From Parasponia andersonii (lineage: Eukaryota; Streptophyta; Magnoliopsida; Rosales; Cannabaceae): a stretch of 64,000 nucleotides of DNA. The translations under genes were made by a program, and so were the position numbers. Shown here piece after piece: positions 34,451-46,422 of this stretch (position 1 is the first letter of the stretch; each line of letters starts with the position of its first letter). Where the stretch lies: contig JXTB01000092.1 in NCBI GenBank assembly GCA_002914805.1, positions 771,953 to 835,952 of the forward strand, given 5' to 3'. The notes under the pieces were generated by a model. It ran no database searches. It saw only the letters and a program-made list of their open reading frames with translations, and was not told where the DNA came from.

Positions 34451-35308
34451 AGGGCTGCAGCTCGAACCTCCTCACTGAATGGCGACTGGCGATACCCATC
34501 AGCGAGCTCATCGTCCCATCCAGCAAGTGCATCCAATGCGATCCTTAAATTGTGAACGTCGACGTTCAGAGGGAAAGCATCATTCCTTGCTGGTGGAAAA
34601 AGCGACCTTTGTTTGTTATCCTGTTTCACAGCGGGCTGGTCAGGTAGAGTCTTCTGCGACCTATGAGAGGAATTCAATGACACAGTGCGACGAGACCGGT
34701 TATGGTCGCTATGATGCGATACAGACCGATCATGACCACGTCGTCGCTCCAGATACTATCTTAGGTCTACAGGATCTTGTCTCGACTCCTTGCTGATTCT
34801 TTCGAAGACACTTCTCGATGGTCATCCTTGTTCGTCGCTCAAGTGATCCTGGCTATTAGTGGATTTACGAGAAGGTTGTGTGCGATCACGGTTCGTACTT
34901 GAACTCTCTGTACGAGATTCTGGAGACAAGTCTGCGACCTTGCCTTTCCCTTTGGAGATGTGTTCTTCGTGACGCTCTTGCTGAGTTCTGGGCTGGCCGC
35001 GTCTTCTCGTCTCGAGGATCTGTATTCCCTTCTCAGGTAATTGAGCAGGACGTTCCTTGGGACGTTCATGTTGTGGTGGGGTCATCATCTGCCCTTCAGC
35101 AAGTCGTCGCAGGGTATCATTGATCTGGTTAGTGACTTGCTGAAGGTTCACGAGCGTTTCCTCCATGCGATCTTGTCTCTGGGATAGGTTCTCTGTTGCC
35201 GTTGTAGTAGGCTAATCCGGAGTAGGGGTTGCCTATGTAGCCGCGGTACTTTGAGGTTGGTTTTGGCTAGTTCCAGTGACTCTGGTAGTGTTTCTAGTGT
35301 TTGCCATT
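34441..35308 (-). pseudogene. Ty3/gypsy gag N-terminal remnant
   Basis: From the ATG at 35308 (MANTRNTTRVTG...) the frame is broken by two early TAG codons, then stays open through ETLVNLQQVTNQINDTLRRL and a Lys/Arg/Ser-rich region. It is broken again, and continues to PFSEEVRAAALPTR, the conserved lead-in to the gypsy gag (retrotrans_gag) domain. It stops there, at the junction with the LINE fragment. Gag would form the particle shell of the element; this copy lacks the core domain and the zinc knuckle. Confidence 0.7.
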
Positions 35309-35349
35309 ATTGAAAAGGCGGAATTTGACAAATTTTTCTGCCGGAATAG

Positions 35350-35367
35350 CCCTCCTTCTAGCGCCAA
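35350..35367 (-). other. Primer-binding site of the inverted LTR element
   Basis: Directly inside the LTR terminus (CAACA, 35369) the minus strand reads TTGGCGCTAGAAGGAGGG. It has the position and the TGGCGC start typical of tRNA primer-binding sites in plant Ty3/gypsy elements. I do not assign the tRNA. Confidence 0.6.
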
Positions 35368-35368
35368 T

Positions 35369-35903
35369 TGTTGATAGAGGTTTTATCAACAATAAATTTA
35401 GAAAACATCGAGAAATGTGGCTTGTATAAACTGAAGCAATAAATCAAAACAAGTAAGGAGAAAGGGATTTATAGTGGTTCGGCCCCAAAAAAGATGAGCC
35501 TACGTCCACTGTTTTCTCACTATTTTTTGAATAATAACAAACACTCAAGGTTATAATCTCGTCTATAAATTAGAAAGACTGAAATACTAAAAACTTACGC
35601 TACCCAAAGCACGGAATACTCTAAGCTTGAATACTCGAACTTGCCCCCTCCCTTCAGAACATTAAGTCTCCTTTATATAGGTCAAGGTAACCTTATGTCC
35701 CTAGGATCCTTCTGTCTCTAGGATTCTAATTGTATAAACGGGTAACTATATAATTGGGTAACATAAATTAAGTAACAATATAATTAGATAACTATTCAAA
35801 ACGGATAAATAGTTGATTACAAATAGGAGACTTCTGTTTCCCTTTCTTTGTAGGTCTCTTTTTTAGCATTTACTTGTTTCCTTTTCCTTGTAAGTTTCCT
35901 GTC
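35369..35903 (-). repeat. Truncated 5' LTR, about 535 bp
   Basis: The minus strand shares with 2960-3498 the AGTCTCCTATTTGT, GTTACCCGTTTATACAATTAG, TATA-box (CTATATAAAG) and GTGGACGTAGGCTCATC blocks in the same order, up to the CAACA end. The 5' part with the GCGACC repeats is missing. It differs from the other copy at many positions and by small insertions, so the two insertions are not recent sisters. Confidence 0.85.
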
Positions 35904-38235
35904 AGGAGCCAGTCTTGCACCGAGACTCATTTTTCACAAAGTATATATCTAACTTAGCATTTTTATGCGTTCTAAATTCAGTGATAATCTTTATTTTTTC
36001 ATTTGAGGTTCCGGTGGAAAAGTCATTTTTTCAAGTGAGTTTACTAGGTCTTGAAACGACTGTTTGAACACCCAAATGACTAACGGGAGTTTCTTCGATC
36101 GTCGTTAACTTGGTATAGCTATCATATTGAGGTAGGGGTTTAATTTTATACATGCTTTAATATAAATCATGTATTATGACTATTTTGTGAAAAAACATGA
36201 ATAAAATGATATTTTAATAAACTGATGAATAATTTTGGATTATTTTGGAATTGGGTTGTGTGACTTCTAAATATATTTATAAAATTGAAATCATGGGGTA
36301 ATTTAGCAGATTTACTGCCCATAGTACAATAAATTCTAGAATAATATCAAGTGAAATTTTAAAGCATGATTTGATTATTCCTTGATGCATGGTTAATTAT
36401 GAATTGCTAAATATTATACATACCATATAATCATACATGAGATACATCTTAGGCATCATAGTATTTAACAGGCGGTCATTGTTCCCGCCCTTAGTGAAAG
36501 CCCATAAGCTCGCGCAGGATTTTCTGGTTACTCCCACTCGATAGGTGTAGGCATTTAACTGCCCCTTTGATTCGATAAGCTTAAACACATGAGTGTCTCT
36601 CCGGTTCTCTAAGATAGATATCAGACAGATAGTACTTAGTACACGTAGTACGAGTTACTCTAGTTCATGATGAGAGGATGTGAGCTCATGGAATGAGTTG
36701 ATTTATGATATGTACAATCTTGTGATTTTTTGTTTTAGTTTTGAATATATGATTATTTTGGATCTAAATTATTCTATAAACTCGGTTCTAAATAGATTTT
36801 GGAAAATATATTAATTATGTAGGTTTGGTAAAATTGCATCAACTCAAAAAGGTAATTGAATTTCTACTGAGCATGTGAATGCTCACCCCCTACTTCTCCC
36901 ACTTTCAGGTGTATGTCTAATTAAAGTAGTAATCTTTATGGTCAGATGAGCTACATAGCTTATTCAGATAGTTATTCTCTAAATCCCTAAAAGGTATTCG
37001 TACTCTATTGTCATTCTTTCCTTGTTCAGTTATTTAGCCAAAATTAGTAAGTGGATGTATGAGAATGATTTTATTGTTAAATTGAGTATTTAAAATAACA
37101 AATAATTTTGCGTAACATATTTTGGACATTGAACTAAATACTTCAGTTAAACTCAGTTTATCAAAGTTCATAGTTTCTCAACAAGTTCTAAAAAAAAAAA
37201 GATAGCTGAAAATTTTTCTTAAACTTTGATGAGTATTTCTCTTATGAAATTAAAATTAATAAGAGTTTTAATGATTTTAGAATTTATAATGATTTGATTA
37301 AAATGAAATTATCTAATATCTTATTTCTTGTAAATTTTATAAAGTTAATATTTTATTTTATTTTCACTTAAAATTATTAAGAATTACGGTTTTGGATTTT
37401 CGATCATGACAATTTTTTTCTTCTTTTCTTGCTTTTTTTATATTTAATTAAATTAGTACATAGAAACAATTTTTTTGGTTAAAAAAAAGAGTTACTTAAG
37501 CAGAAATTTTTGTTTTCCATCTTTACCCTTATTTTATTAAGTTAGTCTTTATTAATGGTTGTCATTTTCTTTTATTTAATAAGATAGCTAATTGTTAATC
37601 TCTTGACATGAAGATTGCCAAATTGCTCTTGTAATTCCACCTGAATATCTGTTGGTCATGTGATCTCTAGATTAGCTTTAGAGATCAAACGAGGTGTGTT
37701 AAGTTGAGAGAAAGGTTCATAATTATCGAATGACTCTTAATTATCTATATTGTTAACTAGTCGTACTCTTGATGCACAGGTAGGTTGGTTTACGTAATTT
37801 GAGTTTATGTGTTAATTACTAAAATATGTGTTTATGAGTTTATTGATTCTCTATTTGGGAAAAATAAATATTATTGTTAGAAAAATTCTTGCACAAAATT
37901 AAAATTCAAAGATTAAAGAAAAATAGAACATGCGTAAAGAAATAAAAATAGAAATTCATATTAATATTCAAGAATTTGTGGTTATTTTTTAGTCTCAATA
38001 TTATGTTGTCTTTTAGATTTAATACTTTCCACATCCTAGAAATTCTCAATCTTATAGTCCAATTATCTCTTATAGGCATGAGATCTTGGAGCAGTCTATA
38101 TGGCATATTTTCCTACATAAAAAATGGATACAATATCAGAGTTTTAATATATATCGAAAATAAATTATAAGCAATATATAGAACTACTATAGGAAATTAA
38201 AACCAAAATTAAAAAAATCTTAAAAACATACTTAT
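35904..38235. other. Intergenic, possibly old LTR-element debris, not assigned
   Basis: There is no coding frame I can support. A stretch at about 35910-37130 has the moderately G/C-rich blocks separated by AT-rich DNA that often mark old LTRs in plant genomes (for example around 36460-36600 and 36860-36910). I could not find matching ends or domains, so it stays unassigned. The remainder is AT-rich. Confidence 0.35.
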
Positions 38236-38267
38236 TTTTAAAATTGAAATGGTAACCTATATGAAGG

Positions 38268-38315
<48 letters not shown>

Positions 38316-38400
38316 TATATAGTCACCAACTTTAATTAAAATTGAAATGGTAACCTATATGAAGGTTCATATATATATATATATAGTAACCAACTTTAAT
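38236..38400. repeat. About 100-bp tandem duplication containing (TA)n
   Basis: AAATTGAAATGGTAACCTAT followed by ATGAAGGTTC, a long TA run and CACCAACTTTAAT appears at about 38240 and again at about 38340, with a shorter TA run in the second copy. Confidence 0.85.
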
Positions 38401-38529
38401 GAAAATATATTGGAATTAGAAGTGTTATTTATTCTTTTACTATTGAAGGATACATTTAATCTAACTTTTAGACTTAGTTCAATGAATTATAGAGAATATA
38501 TTATCTCTACATTCTAAAGTAAACGTATT

Positions 38530-39010
38530 AAGATACGGACAATTATTTGGGAATTATGAAAAAAAAATAAAATTAAACTTAAACGTAACAAACGGTTCAA
38601 TGTATTTTAAAAAAAATTAACATAACAATAGTTCAATGTTATAGGAAAAAAGAAAGAAGAAATAGACAATTAAACATAAACGTAAATGTAACAATTTTAT
38701 ATTGTTATATATATAATATATCAAAATAAATATAAATAGTAAATCTATTAAGATAATGACAATTATAAATTTTTAAGGGATGAAAAAAGCAAACTTAAAC
38801 GTAATAATTTTCTAGATTTTAAAGATTCAATGTATTTTTTAAAAAATTTTAAACGTAACAATAGTTCAATGTATTATAGAAAAAAAAAAAAAAAAACAGA
38901 CAACCAAACTTAAATGTAAATGTAAAAATTTAATATTGTTATATATCCAATGTATTAAAATAAATATAAATAGTAAATCTATTAAGATAATGAAAATTAT
39001 AATTTTTTAA
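38530..39010. repeat. Two degenerate tandem copies of an AT-rich unit of about 234 bp
   Basis: The block ending AAATAAATATAAATAGTAAA TCTATTAAGATAATGA starts at 38724 and recurs at 38958. The preceding parts (AAACTTAAACGTAA, GTTCAATGTATT, ACAATAGTTCAATG) recur with the same spacing. A third, more eroded partial copy may follow to about 39110. It has no coding capacity. Confidence 0.7.
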
Positions 39011-39499
39011 AAGAACCTTAAAAAATAACAATTTTAGAGATTCAATGTATTACTATAAATATAAATATAGGTTCAACGTAATTTTTTTTTAAAAAAATTA
39101 AGCATAACAAAGTTTCAATTATTAAATAAAGAATCGATTATTATTATTAAATTATATTTTATAATCTATAAATATAAGGACAGAAAAATAATAATAGACG
39201 TTTGTAACATTGAACAATAATGTCCAAGTCGGTTCAATAAGGCAAATAATGTTGTGCATATTAGCTTTTTGCAGCTCAACTTTTTGACTATGCATGAATG
39301 AACGAGTCATTAATAGTCTGCACACAAGCTCTACCTATCCAAACGACTCTCCATTATCGTATTTGAATACGCACTACAACCAATAATAATCATTCCATGA
39401 AACTTGAAATTCTATGAGTGAGATCAGAAAGCAAAAACGAAAAAAATAAGGTAACATTTGGGTAGTGCTAAAGAGAATAGGTCGGTAAAAAGGTCATAC
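39011..39499. other. AT-rich spacer next to the XPO1 pseudogene
   Basis: Nothing recognisable beyond AT-rich repeat-like sequence. Confidence 0.5.
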
Positions 39500-42400
39500 C
39501 TGCAATATCTTCAGTATTTTCCATATCAACTCATGATCCTTCAGGAAACCATAATCTTTTGACACCCCAATAATTTCACCCTATTTCTGGGTAACAAACC
39601 AACATCACAAGGCACAAGCTACTATTAGCGCGGTGGTATCCAAGTTTGTATCTAGAAGAAAGCAAATATGTGTGTGTGTGCACGCACCTGTTTGGTGCAT
39701 GTCAAGGTGGGTGTCTTTACATGAATTCTAGCACACTTGTCACAGAGGAAGTAAATAAAATTTAGACAAACCTGATTAGGCAGCTTTATCAACCTCTTTA
39801 GATACGCAGCCCGCTTCTGATTATCAGATTCTGATTGAGTCATATGACCAAACTGAAACAAACAAATCACTGTCATGTTTATATATATCAATATGTGTAT
39901 AAGTGGATTATTACAGGACTGGAGATAGACATACAGATTCAAAAACAGTATGAATCTGGTGAGGCTCAAATCGATCAAATAAATCCGGAAGCAGCGATAG
40001 AAGAAGCTCAGACATTAATGGTTTGTTTTCTCCAACCTGAGACTAGAAGGAGAGCAGTCAATGGTGTGGAACAAGATCTAAAACAGAATTACCGAAGTGA
40101 ACTGAAGATCTATAGATGCTAATAGCAGAACATAAGGAGAGTATCATAAAGTAAATGACACACCTGAACAGTTACAATATTCAAGAATGTGTCACAGGCC
40201 ATAGCCTCTAAGATATGAACATACAAGCTAAAACACTCTTGAATAAGTGTAATATACACCAAACAAACCATTTCAAAAGATATATGCTTTACAAATAAAA
40301 TAAGTAACACAAAAATTACTTGAACTCCAGGATGTGTTTCACGCATGAACACAAACAATTTGTTTACAACAGTCTTCGGTAACTCCCATCGAGCTCTTAG
40401 TAGCCTTGGGTACTGTCCAACAACGTACCTGCGAAAAGGGAGGCAGAGATTGTAAGTATCCAATTAAGAAACATTAACTGCAGGTCGTATCACAACAGCC
40501 AGTAAATCTCTCAATCAGATTATTCTAATGACCGTAAAGCAACTAGAAAATTTAATAGCACAGTTTCTTCTGAAAGCGAAAGAAGAATCAGGAGGCATAT
40601 TTACAGTTTGTGCAACCAAAAAAATTCAGGAAGCTATCAATAACTGACGCCAAAAAGTTGTTTTCCTGCAAAAATCAATCCAATGCAAGAAAATAGATGA
40701 TGATCACGAATAAGAAACTACTAGAAAAAATATCTATGACGCAATTGAAGTTGGGCAAAAGGTACCTGTGTTCTTCCAACATTGAACCAGATATAGACCC
40801 TATTGCCCAGCATAATCTGTTAAAGTTGTTCTGATCTAAATCCTTGCCATTTAACTGTTCTCCCAGAAAATTTAGAATCTGTAATACGCAAAAGGAAATA
40901 TCAGCATCAGATGGACAAATCACATAGGTCCAAATTAAATTAATCTCGAAGAGCTTAAAAATTCTGAAATCAATGCTTCTGCTGCACTGATACCAAAAGA
41001 TGTAAATATGACAGAAACGAGCTTTGATAACTAAATGCTCCTTAAAGTCTATCAATATGAGAAGTAAAAATTAAAAAAAATAATAAAAAATAAAAACAAA
41101 ATAACCATGTCTATTTGTATCTTAAAACATTAACTACAAGTCACTCAAGTGACACCACATGAATTTCACAGAAAAATTTCCAATCAACAAGAAGCTTGTC
41201 CAAGGTCATAAAAGGCTATAAAATGTGTTCAAGCATAATAAAAGAAATACTATTCCAGCTAGAATTAAATAAACATACAAAAGAAATAATAGAACTAACA
41301 CTACTGGAGTCACCATGATTTTGGTGTAATGAGAAGATCACCAGAGAAACAACACTATTGAGTATTCCTGAATTATGTCATAAACCTTCATCTGCATTTC
41401 CGTGTCCTCGGGATAAAGATGTGACAAATATATCATTGTGTCCCTAATCTGCAACATTAATTGACCATTGCAACTTGGTTAAGGGACATTTGATAAAAGT
41501 CGAAACAAAGGTATTAAAACATAATTTTTTTAGAGTGTGTGTGTGTGTATATATATATATGACAAAACTGTTAACAAGCAAAAAAGATTCAACAGACTAT
41601 GACAGCCAATCATTCATAAGAACTAAAAATGAGATACGAACAGGCAATAAAAGAATCAAAATTTGACACTACTTCTACCAAGAAGACGTGAACCAAATTT
41701 GGGAAAAAAGATAATATATATATATATATACAGAAGAAAAAATAATGGCTATAAAAATAGACTTATTGATTGGTAACATATCTATGATTAGGTATGCATT
41801 TCATAGCATATAAATAGTGAATTCAAATTATTTGCAAAAACAGAGAACAGCGACCTTACCAGACTCAATAACATCATTGTACTTCATGGTTTCACAGACA
41901 ATATTACCAGTTTTGTCTTCCACTTTGAGAATCTCTTCTGGCTTGGCCATGCGAGAAATCATAAGCATTCTCAACTTTGACATTAATTCAACATAGAGTT
42001 GCTTCCTCATCATAAGTCGAGATACAGATCTATCACCCATACCGGGACTCTAAGGCATCCGCTATCATCCGCTATAAATCAATGTACAAGGAACAAAGTA
42101 TTTACAATTAGAATTCTTTGAAAGACAAACAAAAAGAAAATAAATGAGAAAAAGGAACCCAAAAAAAAAAAACGAAGATGAGGCGAGATGCATTTCTTCA
42201 TTAGGCATAAATCAGCAGCGAAGAATACAAAACAAAAGAAACGTAAAAAAAAACATGTTCATAGTAAAGGATTTATTGTATTACAATGTCCAAACAGTTT
42301 TATATTTGTAAAATAAAAACAAAAAATAATTACACCCAATTTTACAGATAGAATTGCCCTGAGATCTTTTGTTTGATAAGATAAAAATAAATAACATCAT

Positions 42401-43030
42401 TTTTTCTATTCGTAGAACTAATGTAAATGCAAATATTCACCCAAGTTGTTTAGATTCAGCATATCAAAACTATATATCTTGACAAACAAGCAAAAACAAA
42501 AATAAAAACTAGTGTGAAAACTACGAGAATGAAATGAAACTGTAATTTCAAAAGAGATGCAGGTAATCTATACAAACATCTAGAAATAATAGAACACTTT
42601 CGCCAAAAAGTACGATATGAAAAATGAAAAGTCGCAAATCCACAAACCTGCAACCCCATCATTTTTGCTATTTTCATTGGATAACCAAATAGGAGTTCTG
42701 ACTCCATTAGTGATACCGCAAAGAGATACCAAAAGCATAAGCAACCCTGTTCCCATCATCGAACGGTAACAACTTATAAATTTTAGAAATTTCATGAGTG
42801 TGCATGAGTGAGATATAAGAGGATATCTACAACACCAATACCTTACAAACTTCTATGTCATCCACATATGAAATACTGATAAGATATTCAACTCCCATGA
42901 GCAGTGCAGGTTTGATGACCTCGCTAATAGTTTCGAGTGCACGGATGTGATGTTGAATACAAGGAAGGAATGACATGAAAGATGCCAAGGTACTAGAACA
43001 ATGAGTCCAAAATATTCACATGATTGTGCA
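39500..43030 (-). pseudogene. XPO1: Partial exportin-1 (XPO1/CRM1) pseudogene, introns retained
   Basis: Minus-strand segments in order match the middle of plant exportin-1 (roughly residues 290-700 of about 1075): HIRALE and LLMGVEYLISISYVDD (about 42870-42960), a diverged exon ending MMGLQ (about 42650-42760), QLYVELMSKLRMLMISRMAK PEE (41860-42050), MIYLSHLYPEDTEMQM (about 41400-41450), NRLCWAIGSISGSM (about 40770-40880), ENNFLASVI (about 40610-40670), [14 protein letters not shown] (40320-40435), ACDTFLNIV (about 40165-40205), VGENKPLMSELL (about 39930-40060), LKRLIKLPNQ (about 39775-39855) and EIIGVSKDYGFLKD (about 39508-39600). In the last segment the conserved Trp after LPNQK is a TAG stop. 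Other exons are eroded or shifted, and the N-terminal and C-terminal thirds are absent. Retained introns and splice sites mean a DNA duplication, not a retrocopy. XPO1 normally exports NES cargo with RanGTP. Confidence 0.85.
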
Positions 43031-45032
43031 GGATTCAATTCATACATTTAAATTATGCCTTGTTATTACACTGAGCAAAAATAAAATGACAGTTTAGGAA
43101 CTTTGAAGACATTATCATACACTGAGCAAAGAAAGTTGAAGAAGAAGAAGAAGAAGAAGGTGACATAGCTTCTATGGGCTTCATACTCATGGTGTCTCTT
43201 TTGAGTGAGTGAGTGAGTGTTTAGTGCGAAACTGCGAGTCACAGACAGAGTCAAAGGCACCCAAATTCAAACCCTTTCACACAAAATATAATATAACATT
43301 TTAAAAACTAAACCGCTATTCTATCTGAGACGTTCCAGTTCGAAAACGACAATTATCATTATCTTCCGAACGACATCTCCCTTTAAACACACCGACGAAA
43401 ACGATCATAATCCTCACAAACGATATGCACAATCTTGTTCTGATTGTTATTATTATTTTTTTTCATGTTTTCTCAAGATCTTATACTTGCCCCCAAAAAA
43501 AAAAAAATCTTATATCGTCGTGAATCAAGTTTAGATTAAAGGATCTTTTTATAATAAATAAACTTACTAAAATGGACTGCGGAGAAAGTAGATAAAAAAA
43601 ATGGCAATAAATATGCTCTTAACGTTTAAGTCGAAAATAAATCAAAATTACAATATTAATCCGGATCATGTTGAAGATTCAAGGCCACCATAAATCTATA
43701 TTAATGTTTTTTTTTTTTGTGTGATATATTTGATTGCCTAAGTATTAGCATTATTTTCTTTTTCACTTCTAGTTTCACTACTTGATTGACATGCGGATTC
43801 CTTCCAAAATGAATTGTAGTATTACTAAAATATGAGACTGAATAATGAAATTTACATATAAGCACCAAAGTAGAGAGTGAAAAATGGAGTGATCGTTGCT
43901 CTCCTTCTAGCATTGGTATAGTATGTGACTATGCCCTGTTATTTCTTTGGATTTTATTTATTTATTTCAATATTGGAATCATTTAGCTAGATAGCTGAAA
44001 AGTTTTGGAGTGATTGTTAACTTAACCTCACTAGCAAAAATGATCCATAGCTAAATGCTAGCTTTCTTAGATCAGATCTCGTAGTGTTCCTTTTACGCAA
44101 AAAATACTACAATCCCTTTGACATCGAGTATAAATCAAAATTGTCTAAATATGCTTATTTGATTTCCATTTTACAGAAAACCATACTGCTATGACAAATT
44201 GGTCCAGTTGGTGTATAGATTTCACTCAGGGAGACTAGTTCCTAGTAGTGAACAAGTAAACCTTCTTCTTAAAATAATTTAAAAAATTGTTCTTTCTTTT
44301 TCTCTATTGACTGTATTCGGAGAGTAAGTGTACCATGTACAACATGTTTAGAATGCTTACCTGGCCCCTTTAATTTGTTACCATATTAAGATAACGAAAG
44401 AAAAAAGGCCTTGTTGTGAAGCTTTATCAAAACCATATCGCTACTCTCTTAATGATCTAAAACACTCGGTTAGCAAAATACTTTCGGGTTATTACAAAGG
44501 CTATATCTTCATAGATATCATATGCAATTATCGTTTTCCTTTGTTGCGTTCTCTTCAGCTGAGAGATTCCTTCTGGGATTATCCTTCAACTGCTCTAGCT
44601 CAGGACATTTTATATCAAGAATGAAAACTAGATCACTAACACTAATCAAAGAGCACATGTAAGTGACCACTGCTAGAAGTAGTCATTTCTAGTCTAAAGT
44701 GATTTGAAGCTGTTATAAAAAAATTTCGTGTTTACTCTAGTTGGAAATAGATCAACCTAACAAAACTCCGTTGAATGACGGCTCTAAGGGCTGGCTGGCA
44801 ATTGACTTTTTTGTTGACCATAAGAATGCATCGTGCAACTTCAAGTGGAAAAAAAAGCATTCGTGTCTTAAAATAAAGATCGTTGAAAAAGAATTCATTG
44901 AATATATTGTGTAGAGGTATGTATAAGCTTTAAACATTTAAAGTAGAAGGAAAGAACCAAATCTATCTATTCACATACTCATAACAAATCGATTTCGATT
45001 TAAAACCAGCCCGAAGAGGCTCTCTCTAAAGT
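43031..45032. other. Intergenic, XPO1 pseudogene to DGAT3
   Basis: No gene is supported. On the minus strand at about 43200 an ATG opens a short frame (MSMKPIEAMSPSSSSSSTFF) next to a GAA-repeat, ending before 43040. It resembles a first exon but has no recognisable continuation. The rest is AT-rich and contains DGAT3's 3' flank. Confidence 0.4.
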
Positions 45033-46422
45033 TTAAAATGCTGTAGCCAAACCCAAATCTTTGTTCTCTTCCCCAAACAAATTAGCCACAAGAAGACTCA
45101 CATCTTCCAAACCAACTCCAATACAGAGAGGATCAGTTGTAGTCCTCATAGACTCACCATCAACGCTATTTAAAACTCTTACGTTGGGACCAGACTTGCA
45201 TTTTCCCATGCACTTGCACCCCACAACAGCTCCCTCCGCACCCATCACTCTCTCGAATTCTTCCATCAGCGCCGCACCTCCTGACTTCCTGCACTTGTTC
45301 CCCATGCACACCTCCACCCTCTTACTGCCTAATCCTCCTCCATTAACATACCTAACACTGCTAGTGCCACAACTACTACTTGAACTTGGGCCGCCACATT
45401 CGCATCCTCTTCTGCGATTCAGCTCTTGATCAGTTGAGTTTGTAGTCAGCGAACTCGGAAGGGAATGCATAAGTTTTGCTACTTCTTGAGTTTGTTGCAA
45501 GTCATGATCATGTACTGGTTGGGAAATTGGTTCGCTTCTCAGCTGGTTCATGTCAACCACCTCACCGCATTCGCTGTCACTAGATTCACTTGATTCAGAT
45601 GAGGATGATGATGATGATTCACTATCATCAATCATGCTTGCCATCCGCGCGGCTTTCAGCTCGGTTTTCTCTTGTTTTCTTCTCCTCTTTAATTCCTCCT
45701 CCTGTGCTCTTATCTCTTCAAGTTGTTTAAGCAATACATCTGCAGCTTCCTGCACATCGAGCATTTTAATCGTTAGGTTCCAAGTGACTATTTTCTAAGC
45801 TTAAAATCTTTATTAAGTAGCATAACAAACAGTCCAATGGCATAATCTAACAAAGTATGACCAGAACAAGTAACTTTGAGAAAATAATTAACAGAGAATT
45901 CCATAATAAAACACTAATTCAAGACCAAAGAAACAATCAAAAATTGAGATTTAAACAGTAAAACAAAATGAAGATAATTTAAGAGAATACATATACAAAG
46001 TTTCCACAAACAACACAAAGAAAAGCAAGGATTATTATTGATAGTCGTACCGAAACCAAGTTGGCCTGAACTTGATGATCCATATCAGTAAAAGGGCTGA
46101 AGTTGTTGGAACTGGACAAGGCCTTGAGAAATTTCAACTCCTCCTTTACCTTGTCCTTGTTCTTCTTCATCTTCCTCTTTCCACCAGTACTACCACCACA
46201 TCTTGGACTTTGACTCTGACTTTGACCCACCTTATAATAATACTCCATATGCCCCATATCAGCAAACTCGGTCCTCAACGGCGCCGGAAGCCTTCTGGGT
46301 CCGAACGAAACCCCGAAATCTCGATGACCCAGAACCCGAATCGACGGCTTTGAAGATTTTCCGTCGATTCCCGCGCCGGAAAAGCAAGGAACATGGCGAG
46401 AAACCACGCCGGAAACCTCCAT
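45033..46422 (-). CDS. DGAT3: DGAT3, soluble diacylglycerol acyltransferase with a thioredoxin-like [2Fe-2S] domain
   Basis: Two exons, 46422-46051 and 45749-45033, join in frame (LVS then EAADVLLKQ) to 362 residues, close to Arabidopsis DGAT3 (At1g48300). The N-terminus carries SFGPRRLPAPLRTEFADMGH. Then come a basic KRKMKKNKDKVKEELKFLK stretch, a coiled coil (EAADVLLKQLEEIRAQEEEL), an acidic/Ser tract (about 170-190) and the C-terminal thioredoxin-like ferredoxin domain. That domain has cluster cysteines in VCMGNKC and GCKCMGKC and a RVL strand. Plant DGAT3 proteins are cytosolic or plastid-associated, bind a [2Fe-2S] cluster and can make triacylglycerol from diacylglycerol and acyl-CoA. 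Four candidate cluster cysteines are present. No membrane segment is seen, unlike DGAT1/2. The start is the first ATG of the conserved frame. Confidence 0.92.

Larger units (their letters stand above)
34441..35903 (-). mobile_element. 5' fragment of an LTR retrotransposon of the same family as 1-3498, inverted
   Basis: On the minus strand the order is: truncated 5' LTR (35903-35369, ending CAACA), a primer-binding-like sequence TTGGCGCTAGAAGGAGGG directly after it, a short leader, then a gag start at 35308. The LTR part matches the 3' half of the LTR at 2567-3498. The fragment is truncated at both sides, inside the LTR near 35903 and inside gag near 34441. No pol or second LTR follows. It is therefore a dead remnant and not the partner end of the element at 1-3498 in one piece. 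Confidence 0.85.

Noticed and set aside
34479..34796. Plus-strand frame of 105 residues
   Set aside because: Antisense shadow of the degraded gag fragment.
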